From: Porphyromonadaceae bacterium COT-184 OH4590
GTDB lineage: Bacteria > Bacteroidota > Bacteroidia > Bacteroidales > Paludibacteraceae
Length of the DNA: 64,000 nt
NCBI GenBank assembly: GCA_000768855.1
Contig: JRAN01000012.1
Location: 110,900 to 174,899, forward strand
Direction: 5' to 3'
Shown here: in pieces, positions 8,966 through 18,550 of the stretch
Numbering within the stretch: the stretch's first letter is position 1
Layout: each line of letters opens with the position of its first letter
Position numbers and translations under genes: made by a program
Notes under the pieces: generated by a model
Databases searched by the model: none
What the model saw: the letters and a program-made list of their open reading frames with translations, nothing else
Told to the model about the DNA's origin: nothing

Positions 8966-9994
8966 ATGCATATACTTCAATCATTAAACCGCTCTTGGCT
9001 GACAACCTTAACTCTCAACATATTTTTAGTTGCTCTTTGGTGGACTCCTTATTTGTTGAATTACAGGTCTTTGCCCGAAGTAACTATCTGTATTTTCGGT
9101 ATAGATTCAATAATTGTATTGAGTCCGTCTATTGCCATATTGTTGCAGTTTATAGCATCGATACTTATGTTTATATGGGTTTCACGATTTTTATTTTCCA
9201 AGTATATCAATATTGTTACCTACTTGCAGTTTAGTATGATGATGCTATTATATACAAGCTGGGATTTGGCACAAGTGTTTGGTAACCATATTATTAGTAC
9301 TGTACTGTTGATAATTGCTCTTTTGGAAATTATAAAAATAGATTTCTCTCAAAGCAATATCAAAGAGATATTCAACTCATTTACTGCACTTGTGATAGCA
9401 TCTATTTTTCAGATAGATTTTCTATTTTTTATCCCTCTATTTATACTTGGGGTGTTTATTTTGGAGGGCTTTAAGCGAAAGTCTATTTTGACAATAATAT
9501 TTGTTTTGCTCATAGGGGTTGCCACTATCATAGGATATGCCTATGTTTTTGATATTATTGATGATGTAGAGGTTTATTATATGCAGATTCTGAAGCCGGA
9601 GATAGCAACTTATTCATTATCTTTTGTTTTGGATAATATAGTATTTTTCATTATTATAATATTTTCGGCTATTTCGCTATTTTTCTATTTTCAAAATCAA
9701 TCCAATTTTAGATTTAATACAAAAAGAACAATGGCATTTTTGATTATGATATGGATATGTCTTACGCTCTATATGATGTTGTTTGTGGTAGCAAACAACG
9801 GATTAGCTCTGTTTTATATCATTCTCAGTTCGTTGTTTTTATCTCTGTGTTTTATAGATTATCGTTCAAAACATAAAAACATAATATTTGTAATACTTAT
9901 TATCTTTTTGTTTATAAACTATATTTTAAGCCTTTCGATCGATATGGGCATAGACCTCAGAACTTATACGAATAGCTTACTGACGGTATTATAG
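8966..9994 (+). CDS. Polytopic membrane protein, DUF6427-like
   Basis: The product of 342 residues is almost entirely hydrophobic, with about nine or ten predicted membrane helices and short loops. It has no signal peptide cleavage site, catalytic motif or charged cluster. The ATG at 8966 is preferred over the upstream TTG at 8933, because the TAATTTTG box at 8928-8935 overlaps that TTG. The size and hydropathy resemble the uncharacterised DUF6427 family of Bacteroidetes, but I cannot confirm the assignment. The 3' end overlaps the convergent TonB receptor gene by 38 bases. Confidence 0.6.
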   Translation: MHILQSLNRSWLTTLTLNIFLVALWWTPYLLNYRSLPEVTICIFGIDSIIVLSPSIAILLQFIASILMFIWVSRFLFSKYINIVTYLQFSMMMLLYTSWDLAQVFGNHIISTVLLIIALLEIIKIDFSQSNIKEIFNSFTALVIASIFQIDFLFFIPLFILGVFILEGFKRKSILTIIFVLLIGVATIIGYAYVFDIIDDVEVYYMQILKPEIATYSLSFVLDNIVFFIIIIFSAISLFFYFQNQSNFRFNTKRTMAFLIMIWICLTLYMMLFVVANNGLALFYIILSSLFLSLCFIDYRSKHKNIIFVILIIFLFINYILSLSIDMGIDLRTYTNSLLTVL

Positions 9995-12305
9995 GGAATA
10001 GTGATAACTGTTTGAGTATCTTGCCTTTGTTGTAAGAACTTTCTTCGGTAAAAAGAATAAACGGATTTTGATTATTATACACATTATAAATACTTATGTT
10101 CCATGTGCTTATGCCTCCGAGTTTTGTCTTTTTGTTGAAGTTTATTCCCAAATCGAGCCTGTGATACGAGGGCATACGATAGTTGTTGCGTGAAGAGATA
10201 TAAGGCAACTGTCCACTATTGTATCTGCCAGTAACCAACCCGCTATAAGAATGTAGAGCCAAAGTAGTGGCGTTACCTGTTGCAAATAGCCAAGAACCTG
10301 CTAAATCTATCCGGTCGCTTATCTTATAGGCTGCCGTTATTTTGAAGTCGTGTCGTCTATCGAATTTGGCAGGGAATGGCTTGCCAAAATTTATCTCTTG
10401 CCCGTATCTATCGAACTGTCTCATAGATTTTGCCCAAGTATATCCAATCCAACCGGTAAACTTACCTGCGCTTTTTTGTACCAAAAACTCTATTCCATAA
10501 GCCCAACCTCTACCCATATTTATTTTGTCTTGCCAATCTTTGGATATTCCGAAAAAAGTTGCTCCGTCTTTGTATTCGACTATGTTGTTCATAGTCTTGT
10601 AATATCCCTCTATCGACAAATCCAACAGTTTTTTAAGGTTGTAGAAAATGCCGAAAGCCACTTGATTGGTGTTTATGGGAGCTATTTTTTCGGTCGAAGG
10701 CACCCACAGGTCTGTTGGCATATTCATAGTAGAGTTTGCAAGCAGATGAATGTATTGATTCATATACGAATAACCTGCTTTCAGCGAAAGGTCTTCGGTA
10801 ATAAGAAGTCTTGCACTAAGTCGGGGCTGAAACGAGTGATAATACTTATTCGACAGAGCAAAAGCCGAATATCTAACACCGGCATTTACTTTCAGGTAGT
10901 TGGTAATGGTGGCATTATCCTCAGCATAAACCGATATTTCGTTGGCTATAATAGGTTTATTGTGAAACTCCAGTTCATCTTCGAAAATATCTGAGCCTTT
11001 GGCAGTTATAACCTCAGGATTGAATTTGTGTATGATATACATTGTCCCAAACTTAACGCTGTTGCGAGGGTTGAGGCTATAATCGAAGTCCGCCTTGAGA
11101 ATACCGTCTGTTATTCCTGAGTTGTAAGAGGCTAAGGCGCTATTTCCCTCATCTTTTATCTCAAAACGCATAAGAAATCGGTAACGAGAGAATGCTCCTG
11201 TGATATTCATAAACAGCTTATTGTTTACAATGTGATTCCAACGCATTGAGGTAATCATATTGCCCCATTTCATATTCATATTGGTTTTGTGGTTGCTTTC
11301 TCCGAGCGATGTGTATATGCCGTCATCGCCCAAATAAAAACTTAGATACAGACGGTCTCTGTCGGAGAAATTATGATTTACTTTTGCATTCAAATCGTAG
11401 AAGTAGTAACCTCCGACCGATTCGCCGTTTGTCGCGGATTTTACCAATGGTGCGGTAAGCAAATCGAAATATGTACGACGTCCCGAAATCGAGAATGTGG
11501 TTTTGTTTTTTATTATAGGTCCTTCAAAATTAATCTTGGAGGCGATAAGCCCCAAAGAGATGTTGCCGTGATATTTGTATGCATCACCGTCTTTGGTGCG
11601 TATGTCGATGACAGATGAGAGCCTTTCTCCGTATCGAGCGGGAAAACTTCCCTTGTACAATACCACATTTTTGACGGCATCGGCATTGAAGATAGAGAAA
11701 AAGCCCATGGCGTGATTTACGTTATACACAGGTATTTCGTCGAGGAGTATGAGATTTTCGTCAGGACCTCCCCCACGTACATAAAAGCCGGCTGTGCCTT
11801 CGGTACCTCCCTGTACTCCTGGCAATAGCTGCAAAGCCTTGATAAGATCGACCTCTCCAAGAAAAGCCGGAATAGCTTTTATCTGTGCAATAGGCACTTC
11901 GATAGCACTCATCTGCGAACCTTTGACACCTATATCGCTTCGGGTGGCGACAACGCTTACCTCTTGCAATACATTACTTTTGCGAAAATCAATATTTATA
12001 ACAGTGTCTCTATCCAGAACAAAATTGCGATTCTCAACCAAATATCCGACATAAGAGTATTCCAAATTTACATTTCCCTTAGGTAATGTAAAGGAGTAGA
12101 ATCCATAAGAATTGCTTGTTATTCCTTGTTTGGATATGGTATCATAAACAGTACCGCCTATTAGAATTTCTTTAGAAATACCTTCTTTTAGGTAGCCGCT
12201 GATAGTATAGTTTTGAGCCAATATGTTTAAAGACACGGCAAACAGGAGTATAGTCAAAACTTTTTTAACAGAGAATAATCGGGGAATAACTATTTTCATA
12301 CACAT
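9957..12305 (-). CDS. TonB-dependent outer-membrane receptor with CarboxypepD_reg-like N-terminus
   Basis: The 782-residue product has a signal peptide to about residue 30 (ending NILAQ). A carboxypeptidase-regulatory-like beta-sandwich follows at about 34-115 and a plug domain at about 118-230 (LLPGVQGGTEGTAGFYVRGG and LLDEIPVYN). The rest is a 22-strand-type barrel ending in SVSYSYKF. It should import a substrate using TonB-ExbBD energy, but the substrate cannot be read from the sequence. No SusD-like partner is adjacent, which argues against a glycan-utilisation locus. An ATG at 12299 is an alternative start two codons in. The stop overlaps the convergent membrane protein gene. Confidence 0.85.
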   Translation of the reverse strand: MCMKIVIPRLFSVKKVLTILLFAVSLNILAQNYTISGYLKEGISKEILIGGTVYDTISKQGITSNSYGFYSFTLPKGNVNLEYSYVGYLVENRNFVLDRDTVINIDFRKSNVLQEVSVVATRSDIGVKGSQMSAIEVPIAQIKAIPAFLGEVDLIKALQLLPGVQGGTEGTAGFYVRGGGPDENLILLDEIPVYNVNHAMGFFSIFNADAVKNVVLYKGSFPARYGERLSSVIDIRTKDGDAYKYHGNISLGLIASKINFEGPIIKNKTTFSISGRRTYFDLLTAPLVKSATNGESVGGYYFYDLNAKVNHNFSDRDRLYLSFYLGDDGIYTSLGESNHKTNMNMKWGNMITSMRWNHIVNNKLFMNITGAFSRYRFLMRFEIKDEGNSALASYNSGITDGILKADFDYSLNPRNSVKFGTMYIIHKFNPEVITAKGSDIFEDELEFHNKPIIANEISVYAEDNATITNYLKVNAGVRYSAFALSNKYYHSFQPRLSARLLITEDLSLKAGYSYMNQYIHLLANSTMNMPTDLWVPSTEKIAPINTNQVAFGIFYNLKKLLDLSIEGYYKTMNNIVEYKDGATFFGISKDWQDKINMGRGWAYGIEFLVQKSAGKFTGWIGYTWAKSMRQFDRYGQEINFGKPFPAKFDRRHDFKITAAYKISDRIDLAGSWLFATGNATTLALHSYSGLVTGRYNSGQLPYISSRNNYRMPSYHRLDLGINFNKKTKLGGISTWNISIYNVYNNQNPFILFTEESSYNKGKILKQLSLFPIIPSVSYSYKF

Positions 12306-12382
12306 CTTTTTACTATTGTTGGCAAAGTTACATATTTTTTGAGAGACAAGTTATTTTTTTTAAAAAACATAATTGAATCTAC

Positions 12383-12414
12383 TTGTAATATTTGAGTTAA
12401 AAATTATAATTTTG
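12383..12414 (+). promoter_or_regulatory. Putative promoter of mutS2
   Basis: A TTG at 12383-12385 is followed, 21 bases later, by TAATTTTG at 12407-12414, a full match to the Bacteroides -7 box. The leader to the ATG at 12446 would be about 25 bases. Confidence 0.5.
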
Positions 12415-12445
12415 CGAAGTAAAATTTTCTGAAGTTACAAGCCAA

Positions 12446-14818
12446 ATGATATATCCCAACAATTTTGAACAGAAGATAGGTTTTGATACCATAAGAAACA
12501 ATATCAAAAAAATGTGTGTCAATGACTTGTCTTGTACATTCATAGACAAACTCGGTTTTTTGAACGACTATTTTTTGATAAAAAACAGGCTCGACTATTG
12601 CCAAGAGATGTTTGGCATACTTGAAAGCAATGTTAATATTTTACCTATATATCCGGTCGATGAGTTTCGATTTATCTTTAAATCGACAGAAGTGGAGGGT
12701 ACTTTCTTAGAGGCTAATACGATTTTTTTGTTAAAAAAACTTTTGGAAAATATCAATCTGCTTGTAGATTTTTTTTTGAATAAAGACAATGAAAAATATC
12801 CTTTATTGACCAAATATGTAAGCAATATAGAAGTATTTCCAAATATTCTAAAGGAGATTTCAAAAATACTTGACAAAAACGGAGAGATAAAAGACAGCGC
12901 CTCGCCCGAACTCTTTAAGATAAGAGCCTCAAAGTCACAAGTCCAAAACTCGGTATCCAAAACCCTACAGCGGATATTGCAAAAAGCACAGTCGGACGAT
13001 ATTGTAGAGCGAGACGCTACTCCTGTCATTCGTGAGGGAAGGCTTGTGATACCTGTTTTGTCGATGAACAAACGAAAGATAGAAGGTATCATTCACGACG
13101 AATCTGCCACAGGCAAAACATTCTATATCGAACCGTCGCAAGTAGTATTTCTAAACAACAAACTGAGAGAGCTTGAAAGCGAAGAACGCAAGGAGATAGT
13201 GCGTGTTCTAATCGCTTTTACATCTTACATTCGTCCATACTATTCGGCTATATTACACTCTCAGAAACTATATTTACAGACAGATGCCCTCAATGCCATT
13301 GTTAGATATGCCATGAGAATAAAGGCAGTCTGTCCAACTCTAAAAAACGAGTGTATCGTCGATTGGCAAAAAGGACGACATCCGATATTGCAAGAATTGC
13401 TCGAGAAACAAGGCAACAGCATAGTTCCTCTAAATATCGCACTAAACCAAAAGGATAGAATTATTGTGATTTCGGGCGCCAATGCCGGAGGTAAATCTGT
13501 ATGTATCAAAACAGTATGTCTGCTTCAATATATGCTGCAATGCGGAATACCGATACCTATTGACGAGAGTAGTACTGCCGGTGTATTTGACTCTATTTTT
13601 CTCGACATAGGTGACGGACAAAATATTGAAAACGACCTTTCTACATATTCGTCGCATTTGCAGAATATGAAGTTTTTTGTAAAAAATGCTACCGACAAAA
13701 CTTTGGTGGTCATAGATGAATTTGGTTCGGGCACAGAGCCCGAAATAGGCGGAGCCATAGCTCAAGCCACATTGCAAGAGTTTTGTAGAATAGGACTTTT
13801 TGGCTTGATTACCACACACTATACCAATCTGAAATATTTTGCCGAACAGACCGATGGAGTAGTCAACGGAGCTATGTTGTACGACAAAAGCAGGCTGAAA
13901 CCGCTTTTTGAACTCAAAATAGGACAAGCAGGAAGTTCGTTTGCCTTAGAGATAGCTCGAAACATAGGATTACCAGCCCAAATCATAGAGAGTGCCCAAC
14001 AACTCGTGGGTTCAAACGCAATCAACTACGACAAACTCACACAGGCGGCTATCAAAAACAAAACCTATTGGGAAAATAAACGAGAAAAGATACGATTACA
14101 ATCAAAAAAGCAAGATGCCATTATCAATGACTATCAAGCCAAATTGTTGGAGATAGAGAATACTAAAAAAGATATTATCCGTCAGGCAAAACAGGAGGCA
14201 AAGTTACTTATAGACTCTGCCAATGCCACTATAGAGAACACTATTAGAGCTATCAAAGAGAGTCATGCCGATAAGAGTAAAACCTCTGAGGCAAGGCAAC
14301 AGATAAAAACATTTGCCCAGAGTATATCGACCGAAGTAAAGACTTCAAAAACAGACAAAACGCTAAAAATAGACGATGCAGTAGTAATAAAAGGGCAAAA
14401 TGCAGTCGGTCGAATAGTAAAAATAAGCGATAAAAAAGCGGTTGTGGTATTTGGTTCTATCCGTACTTCAGTGAAATTATCGGATTTAGAGATTGTATCA
14501 AATAATCAAGCTAAAAAAGCAACCAAAGCAACTCTTGCCAAATCAACCGTTAACGAGATCCGAAAGAAACAGTTAAGTTTTTCGCAAGAGATAGACGTAA
14601 GAGGTATGCGTGTCAATGAGGCTCTACAAGCAGTGATGTACTATATAGACGATGCTCGTATGGCAAATGTAAGTCGAGTACGGATACTACACGGTACGGG
14701 TGAAGGTGTTTTACGTCAAGCTATTAGAGATTATCTTGCAGAGATATATTATATCAAATCATTTGCAGACGAACACATACAACTCGGAGGAGCGGGTATT
14801 ACCGTAGTAAATTTTTAA
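12446..14818 (+). CDS. mutS2: MutS2 family ATPase/endonuclease
   Basis: MutS2 proteins act on branched DNA to suppress recombination, and in some bacteria they rescue collided ribosomes. The 790-residue product has the MutS core and clamp regions, Walker A GANAGGKS at 344-351, Walker B with D424 E425 in VVIDEFGSGTEP, a long coiled-coil segment (about 520-620), and a C-terminal Smr domain from about 715. The Smr domain has IDVRGMRVNEA and the LHGTGEGVLR motif of the nuclease. The mismatch-recognition domain of MutS is absent, as expected. It converges on the LptF/G gene with only 25 bases between stops. Confidence 0.92.
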   Translation: MIYPNNFEQKIGFDTIRNNIKKMCVNDLSCTFIDKLGFLNDYFLIKNRLDYCQEMFGILESNVNILPIYPVDEFRFIFKSTEVEGTFLEANTIFLLKKLLENINLLVDFFLNKDNEKYPLLTKYVSNIEVFPNILKEISKILDKNGEIKDSASPELFKIRASKSQVQNSVSKTLQRILQKAQSDDIVERDATPVIREGRLVIPVLSMNKRKIEGIIHDESATGKTFYIEPSQVVFLNNKLRELESEERKEIVRVLIAFTSYIRPYYSAILHSQKLYLQTDALNAIVRYAMRIKAVCPTLKNECIVDWQKGRHPILQELLEKQGNSIVPLNIALNQKDRIIVISGANAGGKSVCIKTVCLLQYMLQCGIPIPIDESSTAGVFDSIFLDIGDGQNIENDLSTYSSHLQNMKFFVKNATDKTLVVIDEFGSGTEPEIGGAIAQATLQEFCRIGLFGLITTHYTNLKYFAEQTDGVVNGAMLYDKSRLKPLFELKIGQAGSSFALEIARNIGLPAQIIESAQQLVGSNAINYDKLTQAAIKNKTYWENKREKIRLQSKKQDAIINDYQAKLLEIENTKKDIIRQAKQEAKLLIDSANATIENTIRAIKESHADKSKTSEARQQIKTFAQSISTEVKTSKTDKTLKIDDAVVIKGQNAVGRIVKISDKKAVVVFGSIRTSVKLSDLEIVSNNQAKKATKATLAKSTVNEIRKKQLSFSQEIDVRGMRVNEALQAVMYYIDDARMANVSRVRILHGTGEGVLRQAIRDYLAEIYYIKSFADEHIQLGGAGITVVNF

Positions 14819-14843
14819 TGCTAAAACAGCAATCTCTATTTAT

Positions 14844-16331
14844 CTACCTATTTTTGCTTATTTTTATTTTGACCAAAAATTGCTTTGCTCCTTTCAACAA
14901 TTTTCGATAGCTATCAGCCTCCAAGAATCGAGTGTCTTTTACTGCTCTGTAAGTCAAAAAAATACCTATAATCAACAATATCGCAGACGAAAACCACATT
15001 CCTTGCCATACTTCCCAAGTACCTTCGCGAGCCATTTTTTGCCCCATAGTATTGACTATATAATAGGCTATAAACAAAATAATTGACACCACAGTAGGCA
15101 ACCCAAGCCCGCCTTTACCGATGATAGCTCCCAAAGGCGCTCCTATAAAAAAGAATATTAGACAGGCAAAAGATAGTGTAAATTTCAGATGCCACTCTAT
15201 ATTGTGGGTCTTAAAGAAATCATCAGATTCATTTATTATTATCGTATTGTATTTGACATCCGACATAACACTCTCTATTTCTTCTGATGCCTTCTGCATA
15301 ATGCTTACCATCTGTTCTTGAGATGATGAGGCAAACAGCGAGTCGGTATCAATTATAGTATTAGCTGTGCTATCGTGTACTAACTCTATTTGTGGTTGTG
15401 GTACCAACTGAAAATCAGTAAGCATTACACGTTGCCTGTCTTTATTGTTCGTGGTTATTAGTTTTTGGGCATACTCCGATTTCAACGAATCTCTTCGGTG
15501 GTTTATGGAGTCTATGTCAATCATAAGCTTCTGAATGTTTTTGCTTATGTGCTGATTTTCCATAACTTTTTCGTCCATCTCTTTGAACCCCGTATCAAAT
15601 TCAAAAAGCAACTCCTTAGATTTGAACGACTCTCTACGATATGGTATGGTATTGCTGCCAACTTGTTGACTTTGTACATTTTCGAACGACTCGCCGTTTT
15701 TCATCACTATTTTAATGTACTTTTTGTCTTCGGTAGTGGATATTTTTACGGTATCGGCAGCAGTAACAGATGCATTATCAAACCCTTTGGTAAAATCATA
15801 AATCATTACATCGAGCATTGTCTTTTTACTTTTGTCTTTACCTCTTGCATATATATTGATACCTCTGATACCCGAATAAAATTCGCCTACAGGTATCTCT
15901 ATCTCCAAAGCCTTGTCCTGAAACGAAAATATTAGAGTCCACATCCTCTGTTGTGCTATTGGTATCACATAATTGGAATAAAAAAATGCGCCTATCACAA
16001 TAAAAAAGATAAATATCATAATAGGTCGCATTATCCTAAACAGCGAAATACCTGCCGTTTTCATTGCTATCAGTTCGAGACGTTCGCCCAAGTTACCGAA
16101 TGTCATAAGGGAGGCAAGCAGTATTGCCAATGGCAGAGCTATGGTTGCAGACGAAAGTGAAGCATAAAAAAAGAATTTAGCCATTATCTCAAGCGGTATG
16201 CCTTTACCTATCATATCATCAATACGCAACCATATAAATTGCATTACAATGATAAATAAACTGATAAAGAACGTTACTGTAAGTAACGTTATAAACTGCC
16301 TAAAAATATATTGGTCTATCTTTTTAAACAT
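14844..16331 (-). CDS. LptF/LptG family permease of lipopolysaccharide export
   Basis: This is a membrane subunit of the LptB2FG transporter that extracts lipopolysaccharide from the inner membrane. The 495-residue product begins with the family signature (IDQYIFRQFITLL). It has three N-terminal helices (about 12-36, 55-80, 100-125), a large periplasmic beta-jellyroll region with a long insertion, and three C-terminal helices (from about 380). Bacteroidetes have two such genes and sequence alone does not separate LptF from LptG. It follows the DJ-1-like gene by 35 bases on the same strand. Confidence 0.85.
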   Translation of the reverse strand: MFKKIDQYIFRQFITLLTVTFFISLFIIVMQFIWLRIDDMIGKGIPLEIMAKFFFYASLSSATIALPLAILLASLMTFGNLGERLELIAMKTAGISLFRIMRPIMIFIFFIVIGAFFYSNYVIPIAQQRMWTLIFSFQDKALEIEIPVGEFYSGIRGINIYARGKDKSKKTMLDVMIYDFTKGFDNASVTAADTVKISTTEDKKYIKIVMKNGESFENVQSQQVGSNTIPYRRESFKSKELLFEFDTGFKEMDEKVMENQHISKNIQKLMIDIDSINHRRDSLKSEYAQKLITTNNKDRQRVMLTDFQLVPQPQIELVHDSTANTIIDTDSLFASSSQEQMVSIMQKASEEIESVMSDVKYNTIIINESDDFFKTHNIEWHLKFTLSFACLIFFFIGAPLGAIIGKGGLGLPTVVSIILFIAYYIVNTMGQKMAREGTWEVWQGMWFSSAILLIIGIFLTYRAVKDTRFLEADSYRKLLKGAKQFLVKIKISKNR

Positions 16332-16366
16332 TGATGTGTACTTGCCGATGTCTTACCGAAAATACA

Positions 16367-16903
16367 TCAAGCTATCAAAGCCTCTGCTACCTCATTGGTC
16401 TTTTCTTGACCGAGCAATACCTCTACTATTTTGAGGGCAAATTCTTTGGTGCAGCCCGGTCCTTTGCCGGTTATCACATTTTGTGATACTACCGTGCGTT
16501 TGTTTACAAAATTGGCTCCATCAAGATTTACCTCAAAACTTGGATAACATGTAGCATCTTTTTCTTTGAGTATGCCTAGTTTGCCCAATATGGAGGGTGC
16601 AGCACAGATAGCAGCAATCCATTTGTTTTCACTGTTTTGTTTCGAAAGCAATTGGTTGAGGAAATTAAACTCACCAAGTCTTAATGTGCCTCCGGGTAAT
16701 ATAAGGATTTGGGCATCGGTATAGTCATTATCTTTAAGTAATGTATCTGCTTTTATTACCAGATTGTGAGCGCCTTTTACTTCTAGCGTATCTTCTACAG
16801 ATACAGTAATAAGATTAAGATCAGCTCTGCGTAAAATATCAATAGTTGTTACAGCTTCTATCTCTTCGAAGCCTGTTGTTAGAAATAAATAACATGGTTT
16901 CAT
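16367..16903 (-). CDS. DJ-1/PfpI family protein
   Basis: This is a member of the DJ-1/ThiJ branch of the class I glutamine amidotransferase-like fold. It may act as a glyoxalase, deglycase or chaperone-like protein. The 178-residue product shows the conserved Glu E14 (TGFEEIEA), the elbow cysteine C100 (AAICAAPSILG) and the C-terminal GPGCTKEFAL motif. The length is typical. It lies upstream of the LptF/G gene in the same orientation. About 257 bases of AT-rich sequence with nothing recognisable separate it from the tonB gene upstream. Confidence 0.85.
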   Translation of the reverse strand: MKPCYLFLTTGFEEIEAVTTIDILRRADLNLITVSVEDTLEVKGAHNLVIKADTLLKDNDYTDAQILILPGGTLRLGEFNFLNQLLSKQNSENKWIAAICAAPSILGKLGILKEKDATCYPSFEVNLDGANFVNKRTVVSQNVITGKGPGCTKEFALKIVEVLLGQEKTNEVAEALIA

Positions 16904-17160
16904 ATTGCATATTTTGATTATATTGTTAATAAATGATTTTAAGTGTTTTATCTAAATAATATTTTTGTGTGTTGTTTTTAATTATTTAATGTACTTTTTT
17001 GTTTGTTTTATAAATATCATGCTTTATAAATGCATATATTCTGTTCTTCTTTATTTTATGTTTAATCTTATGGTTAGATTATCAAACAATATTGTTTCAT
17101 TTCTATGAATCTCAATACTTCTGTACTATCATTCAGTTAGATGATTCTTGTATTTTTGCA

Positions 17161-18054
17161 TCAGTTTAGTCTGAAATTGTAAACAATTTCGCCATAAACA
17201 GTTCCCTTGCCTGCCGAAAATTTGGTTTTTCGTGCAGACTCCAATGTCGTGTGTCTCAATGATTCGTCGGCTATTGTTGTAGGCGACCCTATTGTGGCAC
17301 TTATTACATTGCCGTTGTCATCTACACGTATTTTTACGGTAATTTTCCCTTCTACATTTTGTCTGTAAGCGGGTTTTGAGATTGCTCCGCTAAGAGTACG
17401 TCCTTCCAAACTCCAACTGTTACCGTTAGAAGTTCCCTTGCCGAATGGATTTCCTCTTGTGCCTGAGCCTGTTCCGTCTCCTATACCTGTTCCCGAACCA
17501 CTACCGCTACCCGAACCTGTTCCTGACCCCATTCCAAAACCGCCGCTACCAGTACCACCACTATTGCCGAATGCATTTACTCCAAGGCTTTTGGCTCTAT
17601 CTGCTTTAGCTTGTCGCTCTGCTTGACGCACAGCCTCTTGTGCCAATCGCTGTTGTTCGGCAGACGATGAGCCATCTCTGCCGTCGTCACCTGTCGGAGC
17701 ACTCACATCACCATCTTCGGTCTGAGTGAAAAAGTCGTCGCTACCACCGCTACCGGTGGAGCTGCTCGACACTTGAGTGGCAGAAGCCATTGACTTTGTA
17801 GGTTTTTCTGAAAACGAAGGCACATCAATCTGTTTCTTATAAAAGTCGCCATCGAGTTCGCCTCCGAAATTACCTCTTTGTCCTCCCATAGAGCCGCCTA
17901 CCTCGCCTTCCAAATCCACTCCATACCCGACCTCTATACCTTGTTCTTCAGTCGGAGGATATGGTACAACAAGTTTAAACCACAAGAGTAACAAAAGAAT
18001 TAATCCGAAGATTAATATTGTTCCTATCGAAGCATAAACATCTTTTTTAGGCAT
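17161..18054 (-). CDS. tonB: TonB-type energy transducer
   Basis: This is the periplasm-spanning protein that passes proton-motive energy from ExbBD to outer-membrane receptors. The 297-residue product has one N-terminal helix (about 10-32, LILLLLLWFKLVVPYPP), a long low-complexity linker and a C-terminal TonB fold (about 230-297, ending GEIVYNFRLN). The linker is not the usual Pro-Lys type. It is Gly/Ser/Thr-rich with (GS)n and (GT)n runs at about 17460-17560. The gene is last in a pdxJ-exbB-exbD-tonB series, an order also known in Bacteroides. Confidence 0.85.
   Translation of the reverse strand: MPKKDVYASIGTILIFGLILLLLLWFKLVVPYPPTEEQGIEVGYGVDLEGEVGGSMGGQRGNFGGELDGDFYKKQIDVPSFSEKPTKSMASATQVSSSSTGSGGSDDFFTQTEDGDVSAPTGDDGRDGSSSAEQQRLAQEAVRQAERQAKADRAKSLGVNAFGNSGGTGSGGFGMGSGTGSGSGSGSGTGIGDGTGSGTRGNPFGKGTSNGNSWSLEGRTLSGAISKPAYRQNVEGKITVKIRVDDNGNVISATIGSPTTIADESLRHTTLESARKTKFSAGKGTVYGEIVYNFRLN
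17460..17560 (-). repeat. Gly-Ser/Thr codon repeat in the tonB linker
   Basis: Imperfect repeats of about six bases (Gly-Ser and Gly-Thr codon pairs) encode a flexible linker. The array is degenerate, so strong slippage is not expected, but length could differ between strains. Confidence 0.6.
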
Positions 18055-18115
18055 AAAATTTACTGTTTTTAATAATCCTGTTTATTTTGACTTTGTCTAA
18101 AAAAAAAATCTAATT

Positions 18116-18523
18116 TTATTTTTCTTTCTGTGTAAATAAAATCATTTTGGTCTTAAGCCTATTGCCTATATCAAATAGATTTACAACGTTTTGCAGGTTT
18201 AGCGACTTGTCGGCGTGTAGCAAAACTATTGTCTCCTGATTTTTCTTTTTATCCAACTCTTGTGCAATGATAGGCTCTATCTGTTCTAAGGTTACCTCTC
18301 TGTCTTCGACATAATATTTAAGGTCGGCAGTAACGGTAAGGTTTACCTGATTACGAATAGCGGCGTCAGAAGAGGTTTTGCTGCTTGGCAATACAACCTT
18401 CATAGTGGCAGGGGCTATCATTGTGGCAATTATAAGGAAGAACAACATTAAGAAAAACATAATATCGTTCAACGATGCCGTATAAACCTCAGCATTACGG
18501 GGTTTTCTGCGTTCAATTTTCAT
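18116..18523 (-). CDS. exbD: ExbD/TolR family biopolymer transport protein
   Basis: This is the periplasmic stator-like partner of the ExbB proton channel. The 135-residue product has one N-terminal helix (about 17-37, IMFFLMLFFLIIATMI) preceded by the conserved Asp of the proton path (SLNDIMFF), and a small periplasmic domain. It lies 27 bases after exbB and 61 bases before tonB on the same strand. Confidence 0.88.
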   Translation of the reverse strand: MKIERRKPRNAEVYTASLNDIMFFLMLFFLIIATMIAPATMKVVLPSSKTSSDAAIRNQVNLTVTADLKYYVEDREVTLEQIEPIIAQELDKKKNQETIVLLHADKSLNLQNVVNLFDIGNRLKTKMILFTQKEK

Positions 18524-18550
18524 TTTAATATTTTTAAACTATTAATAAAA

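Noticed and set aside
10350-10994. 214-codon plus-strand open frame inside the TonB receptor gene
   Set aside because: It is antisense to a clear receptor gene and its composition is what the receptor codons impose on the other strand.
16904-17160. Possible small RNA or gene between the DJ-1 and tonB genes
   Set aside because: The 257 bases are AT-rich with no open frame, stable hairpin or promoter pair.
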